64,000 nucleotides of DNA from Gonocerus acuteangulatus (GCA_946811695.1 OX328124.1:90184696-90248695), one strand, 5' to 3'. Numbered from the stretch's first letter, positions 35,829-46,380 are shown. Numbers and translations: made by a program. The notes: generated from the sequence alone by a model not told the origin.

Positions 35829-36081
35829 AGTCCGTCGGCCCGTGTACATTTCATGCTACGATTTTTAAGATGTTTCATTTTTTCACCTTAATACAAATCT
35901 ATACACATTATAAAATGCTAACGGATCGCTGTCTCTACATGGAATATATATATGGGAAAAAATTTGAAGCCTCAACTATCAACGCAATAATACCCAAAAC
36001 CATTATTTCAAGAATTTTTGTCAGCTTATCTGTTTGTCTATGCACGCTAATCTCAGAAACGGCTTATCCGATTTAGTTGTG

Positions 36082-36085
<4 letters not shown>

Positions 36086-36140
<55 letters not shown>

Positions 36141-36300
36141 GGCGCATCTACAACTTGGCCATTAGCGCCGGGCTATCTATAGGTTGCCACCCTTTTCTAA
36201 TGCCAACAGCACGTGGTCGGTCACCCATTCAGGTACTGACCACACCCGACGGTGCTTAACTTCGGTGATCTACGGGAACCGGTGTATTAGTTGCGGTATT
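36086..36300 (-). mobile_element. 5S rRNA-headed SINE with poly-A
   Basis: On the minus strand, from 36300 down, it reads as a diverged 5S rRNA: GATCACCGAAGTTAAGCACC, GTCGGGTGTGGTCAGTACCT, GAATGGGTGACC, which cover the internal A box, intermediate element and C box. A body (GAAAAGGGTGGCAACCTATA) and the tail CCCGGCGCTAATGGCC...GATGCCGT follow, then about 53 A residues (T on +, 36086-36138). The non-5S tail and poly-A make it a SINE3-type retroposon rather than a 5S gene. Confidence 0.88.
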
Positions 36301-36795
36301 CACTAATATATTGTGGTAAGCTTATCTTGACATTTAGTGTTTGTTTCATGTCAATCGGTCCATAAATAAAAAAGTTATGCCAATGTAAAGAATCACGTCG
36401 AACATTTCATGAACTATCGTCAACCGATATACACCAGAGGGTTTTTTTCGTCACGAAACTTCGTATATAGTATTCCCCTAGCAAATTTAATTTGATAATA
36501 ATATAATAATTTAACGAGTTCGTTAACCAGCAAAATTGTTTCATCTGGGCGATTATTGTACGAAACTCGGTATTCGTTTGTGGAGATATTAATCTCAGTC
36601 ATACTGCCAGCTTCCTCAGGACTTAGTCAGAGAATCTAGTATTATTATTATTAATACATTATATAGGTAATAATTTTTATTACCAATACAGTATTTTATA
36701 GAAATAAATAATATATTTTTTTATCATACCTTCATGCAAATACATAATATATTTTAACGTTGATAATAACAAAAATACAACTTCAATCAATATAT

Positions 36796-37245
36796 TCAGA
36801 AGTTATAATGGCTATAAGCATGCTTTAGCTATTAAATAGTCAAATTCAGAAGTTGTAATGGCTATAAGCATGCTTTAGCTATTAAATAGTCAAATTCAGA
36901 AGTTGTAATGGCTATAAGCATGCTTTAGCTATTAAATAGTCAAATTCAGAAGTTGTAATGGCTATAAGCATGCTTTAGCTATTAAATAGTCAAATTCAGA
37001 AGTTGTAATGGCTATAAGCATGCTTTAGCTATTAAATAGTCAAATTCAGAAGTTGTAATGGCTATAAGCATGCTTTAGCTATTAAATAGTCAAATTCAGA
37101 AGTTGTAATGGCTATAAGCATGCTTTAGCTATTAAATAGTCAAATTCAGAAGTTGTAATGGCTATAAGCATGCTTTAGCTATTAAATAGTCAAATTCAGA
37201 AGTTGTAATGGCTATAAGCATGCATTAGCTATTAAATAGTCAAAA
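36796..37245. repeat. 50-bp minisatellite, 9 copies
   Basis: The unit is TCAGAAGTTGTAATGGCTAT plus AAGCATGCTTTAGCTATTAA plus ATAGTCAAAT. Nine units follow in perfect register. Only the first (TTATAATGG) and last (GCATTAGC) differ visibly. The near-identity implies recent expansion or homogenisation. The AAGCATGCTT palindrome is in every unit. Confidence 0.97.
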
Positions 37246-37251
37246 ACTGTA

Positions 37252-37507
37252 TTAAGATTCCTGAAATTTTGGTAGTTGGTAGTATTTGTAATATGATTGA
37301 TGAAAAAAATTGTCAGCTGCTTATGTGTGGGTGGAAAAGTTGTCAGCTGGCGGTATAAAGCTGAGCGCGCGCCCACTCGACGCTCATGCGCTCAGCGCTT
37401 ATACACCCCCAGCTGACAAGTTTTCCACCAACATATGAGCAGCTGACAATGTTTTTCGTTAATCTCATTGCAAATACTAGTAACCAGCAAAATTTCGGAC
37501 ATCTTAA
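37252..37507. repeat. Long imperfect inverted repeat, arms about 115 bp
   Basis: The left arm (37252-37370) and right arm (37385-37507) pair as reverse complements. Shared landmarks are TTGTCAGCTGCT, GGTGGAAAA and GTCAGCTGG. The centre is GC-rich (GCGCGCGCCC). It forms a large hairpin inside the TIR element. Confidence 0.8.
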
Positions 37508-37770
37508 AATTATTTCAGTACTTCATATTTTTGACAAGCTGACAAGGGCCAATGATTATTGTATAATGCAATGTGTTTCTCCAAAAAGTTTCACGCATCT
37601 TAAAATGGTTTCACATCATCACATTTTTCCTATCTTTGCAACGCCATAGCAGCCACACCCACCGCTATCTCGCCAGCTGGCAAGTCCTGAACTAGTTAAG
37701 ACGGGTACAATCAATAGTGAAAAAGTTAAACATGTTAAAAATCGTTGCATGAAACACGGGCCGACGGACT

Positions 37771-38234
37771 ATATACAATAGTTTTTTTTCCTCCATGGTA
37801 TCTGTTTCTATTGTCTAGCATTAGGCAATTTACTACTGCTTTCCACTCTTTCAAAACAACAACCTTTATATTGTTTAGTTTTTTGTATATTTTGTCGACT
37901 TTGTATTTGACACATCATGGAGCCGATCGCCTGCCTTCCGGAGCTCCCTAAATAAATAGAACAAACAAAAATCATTTTTATTTTGGACCAAAATAAATAG
38001 TTTTTTACACAAATTGAAGAGAAAAACAAAAGAAATTAAATAAATAAATGGGAGCGAATTTTTGGATGTTACTTATAGAGCATTTCGAGAAGTCGAAGAT
38101 GGCGAATGAGAAATATCCGCTAGTATAAGTTTTCAGTTCATAAATGCGCCTAAATTTCACTTATCTATAAGATTTCATCAGATTAGGCGTTTTTACATTT
38201 TCATAAAATATTTTAATTTTTAAATCGGGGTAAC
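37771..38234. other. Intronic sequence, nothing recognised
   Basis: No supported feature other than short repeat-B like bases near 38100. Confidence 0.4.
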
Positions 38235-38500
38235 TTTTAAGAAAGAGAGTTAAGCAACATGCCTAAAACCTTGACGAGACGGACAATAAAACTGCGTTGG
38301 TGGATCATGCTATACAAAATAGCCACAATTTTAATTTTGACAGAGTTAAAATATTAGATAAGGGGAAAAACCCATCAAACGAAAAATAGAAGAAAATATA
38401 CACATAATTAAAACAGGAAAAATACAGTTAATAAAAAAAACAGAAATCAAATACCTAGATAAAATATTTTTTAATTTAATAAACAAAACAACTTAAAATG
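38235..38500 (+). pseudogene. PLE GIY-YIG C-terminal remnant
   Basis: The + strand reads E-R-V-K-Q-H-A, then T-A-L-V-D-H-A-I-Q-N-S-H-N-F, then F-D-R-V-K-I-L-D-K-G, and in another frame R-K-I-E-E-N-I-H-I-I-K-T-G-K. This is the order found at the C-terminus of PLE endonucleases (R-x-K-Q-H, T-A-L..H....H.F-D, I-L..E..Y..R). At least two stops and a frameshift are present. A hammerhead-like motif lies about 140 bp downstream in the same orientation. Confidence 0.7.
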
Positions 38501-38636
38501 GATTAATTTATTAAATGACAAAGACTTTAAACACCTGATGCGCAGTAGACATGATTGATCTTATCAGTCTTAACTTGGCCCTACCTACGGAAGATTCTCG
38601 GTGGTGTAGGCTGTAATCGTACATTATATTAAGAGA

Positions 38637-38677
38637 GCTCCTGAAGAGGCGTTAAAGGAACGCGAAACATGTAGAGC
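38637..38677 (+). ncRNA. Hammerhead-like ribozyme motif (best copy)
   Basis: In 41 nt: stem I GCTC/GAGC, core CTGAAGA, one extra G, stem II GCGTT/AACGC with loop AAAGG, GAAA, minimal helix III CATGTA. AAATAAATGAGTA and TTTGACCTTCTGCCACA follow, shared with the copy at 18375. Stem sequences differ from the other copies but keep pairing. It is probably a type I, weak-helix-III hammerhead from a PLE 3' end. Confidence 0.65.
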
Positions 38678-38719
38678 GAAATAAATGAGTATTTAAGATA
38701 GTGAGAGTTTTTGTTCGAA

Positions 38720-39262
38720 TTTGACCTTCTGCCACATATATAAATCTAAAATATTAAGTACACTTATTTCAAACATTCCTAATGACACCAGGAATATGAA
38801 TTTATGGAAACGCGCTAAGATAACGCTGTTCCTGTGAGTCGGACTTTTTATATATATAATGCAATAAATAGACACTATGTTAAATTATATTTTAATCCGT
38901 CTCAATAAGAGATTCGGACCAGGTAGGCCTTGTAGGATGTTGGCTTATTTTACTCCGTCTACTCTTTATACTGGATTTAATAATACAAATGAAAAATTCA
39001 GTGTGGTGTTTCAGAGTATGATCACGTACACAAGCACACAATAATTTTATTTTTCCTAATAGAAGCTAATATTCCCTGAGCAATCCCACATTTCTTACTG
39101 TCATTTAAACATTGTTCAAGGATAAAAGTAGGAGTTTCTTTCTTAACATTTATAGTGTTTTGAATGATTTGATTCCATCTATTGGAGCAAATGTTCTTTC
39201 GTTACTTTTTTAAATAATCTATAAATGAGTTACGTCCACACACGTATAATAATATAATATAT
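38720..39262. other. Intronic sequence with a repeat-B piece (38805-38850)
   Basis: ACGCGCTAAGATAACGCTGT is the repeat-B core. No gene is recognised. Confidence 0.4.
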
Positions 39263-39814
39263 GGACGCCTTTAAACGGAAAGGAACCAAGTGCCATCTGT
39301 TCATTCTTTAGAGAATTGGGTTTAAAGTTTTTTGTGGGTCTCAAATTCCTTTTATTATATCAAATGTTTCATTCATTTTCTCTCATTAAAATAAACTGTT
39401 GTTATGGTAATGGGGTTTTATTTTTATAGTTATTGATAAAAATGGAGCTTGATTCCTTTCTGTTTATTACAGCATACTGGATACAACATTTCACTTTTTT
39501 TTTTTGGTATTTTTTCTTGCTTTAATGACAGCATTATATTTTAAACAGTTTTTTATTACTATATAAATTCTCTAATTCTCTACAAGATAGCACCAAAAAC
39601 TCAATTTCGTTAACCTTTAAGTACTGAGGTATGGTCCCTGGGACCTATTGTTTACTGAAATTTGAAATAAATTATATATTCATTGAATGTGTGCAATCAA
39701 AAGGGAACTACTAGGGGGGATTTCTAGAAATGGCTACCAAAAGGTCCCAGGGACCATACGTCAGTACTTAAAGGTTAAAAGTGGCGCTTGATTCCTTTCC
39801 GTCTGAAGGCGTCC
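39263..39814. mobile_element. MITE with GGACGCC ends, host of a nested MITE
   Basis: The left end GGACGCCTTTAAACGGAAAG and the right end, reversed, GGACGCCTTCAGACGGAAAG are about 37-bp inverted repeats flanked by TA-rich bases. A third related piece (GGAGCTTGATTCCTTTCTG) lies inside near 39443. Without the nested insertion it is about 390 bp. It has no coding capacity. Confidence 0.75.
39610..39778. mobile_element. piggyBac-like MITE, 161 bp, TTAA target
   Basis: The element is 39614-39774, flanked by TTAA at 39610-39613 and 39775-39778. Its ends CCTTTAAGTACTGAGGTATG and, reversed, CCTTTAAGTACTGACGTATG continue into GTCCCTGGGACC. The TTAA duplication is diagnostic of piggyBac-type insertion. 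It is nested in the MITE at 39263-39814 and so is younger. Confidence 0.85.
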
Positions 39815-39824
39815 ATATAGCGTG

Positions 39825-39828
<4 letters not shown>

Positions 39829-39880
<52 letters not shown>
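39829..39880. repeat. (TA)n microsatellite
   Basis: A TA run just right of the GGACGCC MITE. Confidence 0.96.
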
Positions 39881-39885
<5 letters not shown>

Positions 39886-40626
39886 CATATATATATATAC
39901 ATATATAATTTTTATTTTCAAGCTACATAGGGTGCGGTATGCCGCACACTATGTTATTTGAAATTTCTTACAGAAACGTTTCGGCTATTTTCATTCTGTA
40001 TAAATGTGCATTATCTTCTATATATGATATTACAATCATGAGATCTTGTTTTTTTTTTTTCTCGGCCATGTGCTTGTTTAGGTTAATGTGCTTTTAGTCA
40101 TGGTTATCAAGTCTCGAGTCTTCTGCTGTTATGGACGTCTGAATGTGCAATACTTGTATGTATAAAAAGCTTTACAGTCACATCTTCATCAGGAGGAAAA
40201 CCTCATCTTCAACCAGTAGGAGGATACGTTTAAAACTTATTTCCAGAAGAAATACAGTCATTAGAAATTAATATAACTATTTTAGTGGTTAATTAAAATA
40301 TTGGTAATAAACGCCGGTAAAATGAAATCCCAATAGCTGCCCTCGTCTCATTATAATATTACACAAGGCTGTAAGTTAAAGAAAAAATAAATGCATTGTG
40401 AAAAAAAGATGAAAGGATTGTGTTTCGTTGTAAGGCGTGGGCGAGTAGCAATGTAATGGTTCCGATTCACTGCCTTGAGGAACATCAAGAAGGCTCTATC
40501 CATCCATCTTCTTATGAATCCTTTACTTTGCCTTTAAAAGGAGATTAACTTCTCCTTTTTTAATGAGGAATACATCTAATCCATGGATACACAAATCATT
40601 GTCAAAGATTTCATTATATATACTAC

Positions 40627-40633
<7 letters not shown>
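39881..40633. other. Intronic sequence, nothing definite
   Basis: CAGAAACGTTTCGGC at 39971 and CATCTTCATCAGGAGG at 40181 resemble motifs of PLE termini, but no hammerhead can be built. Confidence 0.35.

Positions 40634-40683
<50 letters not shown>
40634..40683. repeat. (TA)n microsatellite
   Basis: A TA run abutting the tail end of a minus-strand SINE S2. Confidence 0.96.
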
Positions 40684-40687
<4 letters not shown>

Positions 40688-40904
40688 CAGTCCCGTAACA
40701 GGCCACGAGCGCCCCGAGAGGCAGATACTATAGAGGATCTGATTCATGACCATACGGCACACCTCATTTCCCCCTTTGCTGCTTCGACTGCTAGGGTCAT
40801 TAGCACAAAGGTACCCATTAATAAATTAATTAAAGGCTTTCAACCCATGAAGGAAGATACAGCATATGAGTCCAGTGCTATACCTCTGAGCTAACCTCGC
40901 CCCT
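40684..40904 (-). mobile_element. SINE S2, internally deleted copy
   Basis: On the minus strand it starts at the S2 head (GGGGCGAGGTTAGCTCAGAG), jumps into the body and ends at ...GGGACTGATT, now followed by TA repeats. About 120 bp of the head and body are missing relative to 3270-3616. Confidence 0.85.
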
Positions 40905-40907
40905 ATA

Positions 40908-40983
<76 letters not shown>
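40905..40983. repeat. (GT)n plus (TA)n microsatellite
   Basis: GT units (40905-40931) pass into a TA run that abuts the pogo-like element. Confidence 0.96.
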
Positions 40984-40986
<3 letters not shown>

Positions 40987-42263
40987 GAAGGTGTTGTACC
41001 TCTGACCATATTGTACCTTTGACCACCGAGGCTGTGGCACTTGATAAATTTTGGTGTAATTAGTGTTTAGCTCCTTCACTAGAGGGCTTGTGTAACCTAC
41101 TTTGGATTATTCAAGTCAAAGAGGATTCTTGCAAAAAATACTTATCCATTTCTAGCAAAAAAATGTAAGTTATTTATTGATGACGTTTTTCCTCATAATA
41201 TTTTTTGTATTATGTCTTTTTAGATGGAAATCATTTGACAAAGTAGCTATTACAATAAGAAATATGGTGTAGCTTCTGAAATTTATTTATCTTAACCCTA
41301 AAAGTTTTAGCATGTTTTTTAATTTGCACTACCAGTGTGTTGTACCTCTGACCACGACTAGTTGTTGTTCCTTTCACCAGGTCAAAGGTACAACACACCT
41401 GAGTAATTTTTTCATAATTCAAATTTTATGTTCTTCTGCTACAACTTTTTAAAAAATAATTAATATTTGTTGCTTCAATTGTTCGAAGAATTTAAAAAAT
41501 AATAAATTAAATAAGTTCAAACTGACTTTATCAATTCTAAGTGTAGCAGTTCGAACCTACCGCCCCTTATCGTTCCACCTCAAGTTGTAAGACCTCATCC
41601 AAAAGCGCAGGCAAGGAAAATGTCAAATAGGGGCCGGCCTGCCAAGAGAGAAACCTCGTATCCTCACAGATATTCCTGAAAAGCTAATTATTAAAGGTGA
41701 AAAAAAAGAAAGAAAAGAAAGCACCACCCTAAACGTAAGACACCACATACAAATAAACCCCTTCCTAGAAAAGTGGTTAATAAAAAGAAAATTATTCTAA
41801 TGACAGTTCAGATTCTGATACTGACACCGAAATTTCTTCAGAAGAATCTGTTTCAACGTTTATCGATTGGTCTGGATTTTCCAGCATATTAAGCATAACA
41901 TAATATCAATAATAGCTTTTTTATTATGCTAACATCCTTGTCCTGTATTTATTAAACTCACAACTAATTACAATATTACTGAATACAATTTTTTTTCTGC
42001 ACTGTGTTGTTTTTACGTGGTCAGAGGTACAACACCCCATGGTCAAAGGTACAACTACATGTTGTACCTTTGACCACTATACGATTATTTTTTTTTAAAA
42101 TTAATAAAAAATATTAAATGTAAAGCTAGAACCTTGAAAAAATTAAATAAGATAAGCAATAGAATGCTAATTACAATGAAATAAAAAAAATGAATTTAGC
42201 CTTAATATTCAAGCTAAAAAAAATTAAATTTTGCAAAGTGGTCAAAGGTACAACACCTTCCCC
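40984..42263 (+). mobile_element. pogo/Tigger-like DNA element, copy 2 (1280 bp, internal deletion)
   Basis: The ends GGGGAAGGTGTTGTACCTCT and, reversed, GGGGAAGGTGTTGTACCTTT match copy 1 (13185-14736) and are flanked by TA. About 300 bp between the acidic stretch near 41840 and CGTTTATCGATTGG (41864) is missing relative to copy 1. Decayed transposase C-terminal codons (K-P-R-I-L-T-D-I-P-E-K) lie near 41650-41690. Eight copies of the TTGTACCTYTGACC motif lie in the terminal and subterminal regions. Confidence 0.85.
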
Positions 42264-42547
42264 TATATATATGTATGTATAGTTCCTTCACTCTAGGACT
42301 GTATCATGAAGGCAGTGGGTATACTCAGCTAGCCAGTGGATCCCATGTGCTTAGAACATTGAAGGAATGATATTGTTTTAAATGATGTAATAACTTTGTA
42401 ATTTAATTATTCTTTCTAGTTATTTATCTTTGTTATTTTTAAAAGAGTTTGTTATTGTTATTTCATTCGCTATAATCTGTAAATTTATTCTTTCCAGAAT
42501 AATAAATCTAGTTATTAAAAGAGAAGGAGTTGTTTATCAACCTTACA

Positions 42548-42599
<52 letters not shown>

Positions 42600-43925
42600 C
42601 AAGTTATTAAACACATTTACTTAACCATGGAACTGAATGTTCACATAGCTAAAATACTTTTAAAGGCTCAATGAAAAAAAATTAACTACGTCAACGACAG
42701 AAAATATGGGTTAGAAGATACGTTTTCCTCTATTAGCGCGTACATGCGTGTCTCGTGTAACACACTTTAATTTTAAGTGTGTTACACGTGACAATATTTA
42801 GAAAGTTTTGCCCAATATCTCTTCATTTGGGCATTTTTCGAGACATTTTCTCCAGCTACATATACTTAGTTAGCTGCGGGGAATGCTCATTTTTTATTTA
42901 TTGATATTTTAAGGATCGCCGATTGCAGGAATCATTAGGACCACGGGGAAAGCTCATATTTTTATTATAGTTTTACTTTTGTTTTTTACTATCAAGACGT
43001 GGCCTAAACAAAAAGGATTGTTGCTAAGAAGCATTTCACTTGGGAGTTTGTTCCTGGGAAATTGAGTCCGTGAATAACAACGTCAATAAAACAAATTAAC
43101 TGGTAACCAAAAGTGCCCACAGAGAATAATGAATAAATCCTCAATTTAGGAGAGTTTTTAGTGAAATCAGCCTTAAACCCATGGAGTTATCTAATTTCAG
43201 TGTTCAAAGTAAATTGAAATACAAATGCAAAAAAATGTTGGTAATATTTATTTATTTATTATTTATTTATTTAATGAAGTGTAAATATAAGGCATCGCAA
43301 TTTTGTCAATTCTTAAAGGAACGACTTTATGTACTAATCAAGAGCATACATGAACGTTAAATACTCTCGTTAAGGAAAAACAGCAGACTAATTGCTGACT
43401 TCAACCTACGGGTATTTCTATATCTGAAACTGGCGTTGATTCTGATAAAACCTATCCAGATTAGCATGAATGGTAGTGATTGGAAGAAGGTTGTAGTTAG
43501 CATGTATTCATGTGGTCCTGAAGGAGTGAGCAGGAAATAGCAATACAGTCCTCTATACGTAGTTATCCCATTGACAAATCAAGCAGTATTCGAGATCAAC
43601 CAAGCCCATTCATCTGTCAAGAGAACAGTAAGCCCGAGAGTGTATTGATCAAAGGAAATCCCTAATGAGATGATCAAATCATGGAGATGTGTTGCAAGTT
43701 ATTATTACAAATTTTATAATAATCAATATCAGAAGTCCACCTCCAAGAAAATCATTAGAGGAGTATGTATGTTCTGAAGAGAGCCTCTCTTTAAAACGCA
43801 AAAGGACAAGCCTACTTGACTAACATGTAACTCAGAACATTAACACAAAAGTATTTCATAAGACAATGTTCTGTCTTAACCTTTCGTAGAACATTTTACA
43901 CTTGTAAGAACGTAAAAGAATTCGA
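42264..43925. other. Intronic sequence with a 19-bp hairpin (42749-42793) and (TA)n (42553-42595)
   Basis: The hairpin arms TGTCTCGTGTAACACACTT and AAGTGTGTTACACGTGACA pair with one mismatch around a 7-nt loop. It is perhaps a small foldback remnant. Otherwise no feature is recognised. Confidence 0.5.
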
Positions 43926-44460
43926 TATATCTCTTCACTGGTATCACCTTTCCATTTCCTTTATGTTCTGGTGAAATCTTTCGCCCTGCTCCTCCCTGAC
44001 ACAGCCGAGATTTTATGGGAAAAAACGTCCAAATGAGAGAACTCCTTCATTAGGTTTAGCATGAGATATTCCAGGGACCTTCTTACAGATACATTTGTAG
44101 CAATTTCTATCCTTATTCAACGCCTTCACTTATTCCTTCATTAAGCCTAATTTTATCTGCAAAGGTGGTAAAAGAACATTTTTGGGGTCCACAAGACATA
44201 CATGAATTAAATGTATCATTCCAGGCGCGACACTGTCTCTCCAATTCCAATTTTTTCTTGTATAGTGACTGGATCGAGCTCTACTATCTTAACAAATGTA
44301 AAATGGCATTTTAGAGTTGCCTGCTTGGTGGCCTTGTAGCATGCCAATAATTTTTAAATCCCCACAAACCTGCCACTTATGTACATATTTTACTTCTTCT
44401 ATAAGTAATTTTATGTTATGGTATGTTTCCTAAAGCTACATTTGCAGGGATTGGGCTTAA
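43926..44460 (-). pseudogene. Decayed copy of a multi-copy arthropod protein of unknown function (family X)
   Basis: On the minus strand one frame reads E-T-Y-H-N-I-K-L-L, W-Q-V-C-G-D-L-K-I-I-G-M-L-Q-G-H-Q, L-V-D-P-K-N-V-L-L-P-P-L-Q-I-K-L-G-L-M-K, and E-E-Q-G-E-R-F-H-Q-N-I-K-E-M-E-R. I recognise this block order from a large set of uncharacterised arthropod proteins that recur in many copies. At least five in-frame stops and one frameshift near 44430 show it is dead. No function is known to me. A mobile-element origin is an inference from copy number. Confidence 0.7.
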
Positions 44461-44849
44461 AATAAGGCATTTATTGTTGTCTGTTACATTGTTATATTGT
44501 TGTGAAGCACATTAATTTCAACAAAGTTATCACTATTATTTCATCGTTTACTCGTTTCTTTTCAGTTCCATATAACTACTAATTGTGCAAAAATGGTATG
44601 TGCTAGAAAAAACATTTTGGAATCAGCACATCAAAAGTAAAGTAGGCATATTTTAAGGGAAATCCCAGTATCATGCATATCGGTGTAATTAGACTTGGAG
44701 TTTAGATGACCATGGGCGTTATATTTAGACCTTAAAACATTCTTGATCTACCCCTGAGGGCCCCGGTGGAAGGTATGTCATGCCTGGAAGGGCTTTGAGT
44801 ACAGGCAGCTTCATTCCATACTCGCGGAAACATTTATCAAGGGGGAATT

Positions 44850-44990
44850 AGGTATATTTATTTAATTATTTGGTTTTAGTGCCAGCAAGTATGCGATTCG
44901 CTCAGAACCATAAACATTTAGGGTACAAACAAAATAAAAGATCTATAACATCAAGAAATTAAAACAAAATTTATACTATAAAAGAATAAT
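44850..44990 (-). repeat. LINE 3'-UTR-like fragment
   Basis: The stretch with GGTACAAACAAAATAAAAGA resembles 53405-53510 (GTGCAAACAAAATAAAAGGT), the 3' UTR of the truncated LINE there. It is likely a severely 5'-truncated relative. Confidence 0.5.
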
Positions 44991-46004
44991 TATCAGGACG
45001 TATCGGCTTAGAACGCGTTGAGACCTGTCTGGCCAATGAAGGACAATAGTACGCTATTAACAGTTATTAATATTGTTTAGCTGTGTATACAAGGTTATCC
45101 CATTGATAAAACATGTAGTAATTAGACTGGCAGCATGGCACTGCAATCAATCTATAATAGAGCGACGGATGTCCAGTGTTTACACGGACAGCGTGTTATT
45201 TGGACGCGCGGATATAGGGACAAACTACTGTTTGCTATAATTACGTGGCAACGTTGAAGAACACGTTATTGTGGAAGGGGGGTGAACATCATTGTGTCCT
45301 TTTTCACTTTTAGTCTGACTATAACTCTTCCGTAGGGAGAACCCCTGCGAGGAGAAAATCAGAAAGTAGAAATGTCGACGTTTCAGAACCTATAAATAAC
45401 TAGATCACCAAAAACAACGGTGGTTCAAATAGGTTGTAATGTAGAATAGATTATATTCTATTTTTCACCTGACTCATACTCTCCACCTTGCTGGGTGCAA
45501 ATCGGTCATTCTCCTATTGTGCGAGTCCTAAAACTGGTCAAGTCTTATTTTAAACTCCTGATGAAGCTCAGATACTATACTACTTTCGTCAAACTCCTGA
45601 TTACATCCTCATCAAGATGTGGCATGGTGCCTCATTCTTGTCTTTGCACCATCTGTAGACTCGTGACCTCATCTTCATAACATACATATGTTTGTATCCC
45701 TCAAAGCCCTCTGGGTTTCGGAGATGTACACACAACTAATTTTCTCCTAATTAATTTTCGATTTAGGTACTTAAAATCTTTGGACTCAGTTGAAATATGT
45801 TCTGCATGTTTAAAAAGCATCCATATATATATATATATATATATATATTCAAATTTGGGTTACATTTTAAGTAGGCGGAAGTATTCGAAAAAATATATTT
45901 TTATTAATAGTTATGAGTAGGTTAAGGATTTTTGTATATTTATTGGATGTATTATCGTATTATGCACTGTACAAACACACACACACACAAATTAATTAAT
46001 TAAA
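44991..46004. other. Intronic sequence with a repeat-A fragment (about 45340-45440)
   Basis: GACGTTTCAGAACC and AACAACGGTGGTTCAAAT, reversed relative to 5840-5900, mark a decayed family A piece. A short (TA)n lies at 45823-45848. Confidence 0.4.
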
Positions 46005-46200
46005 TTTTACCGTTATCTACGGGTTATCTATAAGTTACCACCCTTTTCTAGCCAGGATAGGGCTGATGCTTTTTCTTTTTTTCTCAAGAAAAGCCACCAC
46101 CCCTAGTGGGAATCGAACCCAAGACCCACGAACACACACAAAAAACGAGCAGACTTTGAAAGCGAGACTAATTACACTAAATCACTGACCTGTTAATGCG
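46005..46200 (-). mobile_element. tRNA-like SINE (family S3)
   Basis: On the minus strand: an A-box-like TGATTTAGTGTAATTAGTC, box B GGGTTCGATTCCCAC about 55 bp on, then TAGGGGTGGTGGC and a body with AGAAAAGGGTGGTAACTTAT. The same body motif occurs in the 5S-headed SINE at 36 kb. The end near 46005 is A/T-rich. Confidence 0.6.
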
Positions 46201-46280
46201 CTGGTATTAAGAAGGCCTTTTTGTCAAAAGATTTGTCTTCTTATATTCAGGGTACATAACTAAGAGTTTAAATAGTTTTA

Positions 46281-46380
46281 GAGCTCCTGAAGAGGTATTA
46301 GATGATGTTAAATAGTTGTTGAATGTTAATAAAGCGACACACTAGTTAAAAAGTTTTTATTATTGACATTCTGCATATTT
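46281..46380 (+). repeat. Degenerate hammerhead-like / PLE 3'-end remnant
   Basis: GAGCTCCTGAAGAGG followed later by AATAAAGCGACACAC and a TTATTGACATTCTGCATA stretch parallels the layout at 38633-38715. The stem II and GAAA parts are destroyed. Confidence 0.4.

Larger units (their letters stand above)
35829..37770. mobile_element. TIR-bounded composite element, about 1.94 kb, class unknown
   Basis: AGTCCGTCGGCCCGTGT followed by TTTCATGCTACGATTTTTAA at the left (35829-35886) is the near reverse complement of the right end (37715-37770). Similarity may extend some 40 bp further out (CTAGACCATAGAAACA versus CTAGACAATAGAAACA). Inside lie a SINE insertion, a 9-copy minisatellite and a long internal inverted repeat. 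No transposase was seen. Confidence 0.65.

Noticed and set aside
36200..36300. 5S rRNA gene
   Set aside because: It is diverged and fused to a SINE tail with poly-A, and there is no tandem 5S array.
36796..37245. CRISPR-like array
   Set aside because: The whole 50-bp unit repeats with no variable spacers, and the context is eukaryotic.
40140..40215. Hammerhead candidate around CTGATGAAG (minus strand)
   Set aside because: No GAAA element and no stem II partner can be placed.
45555..45625. Hammerhead candidate around CCTGATGAAG (+ strand)
   Set aside because: The core lacks GAAA in a suitable place and stem I does not pair.
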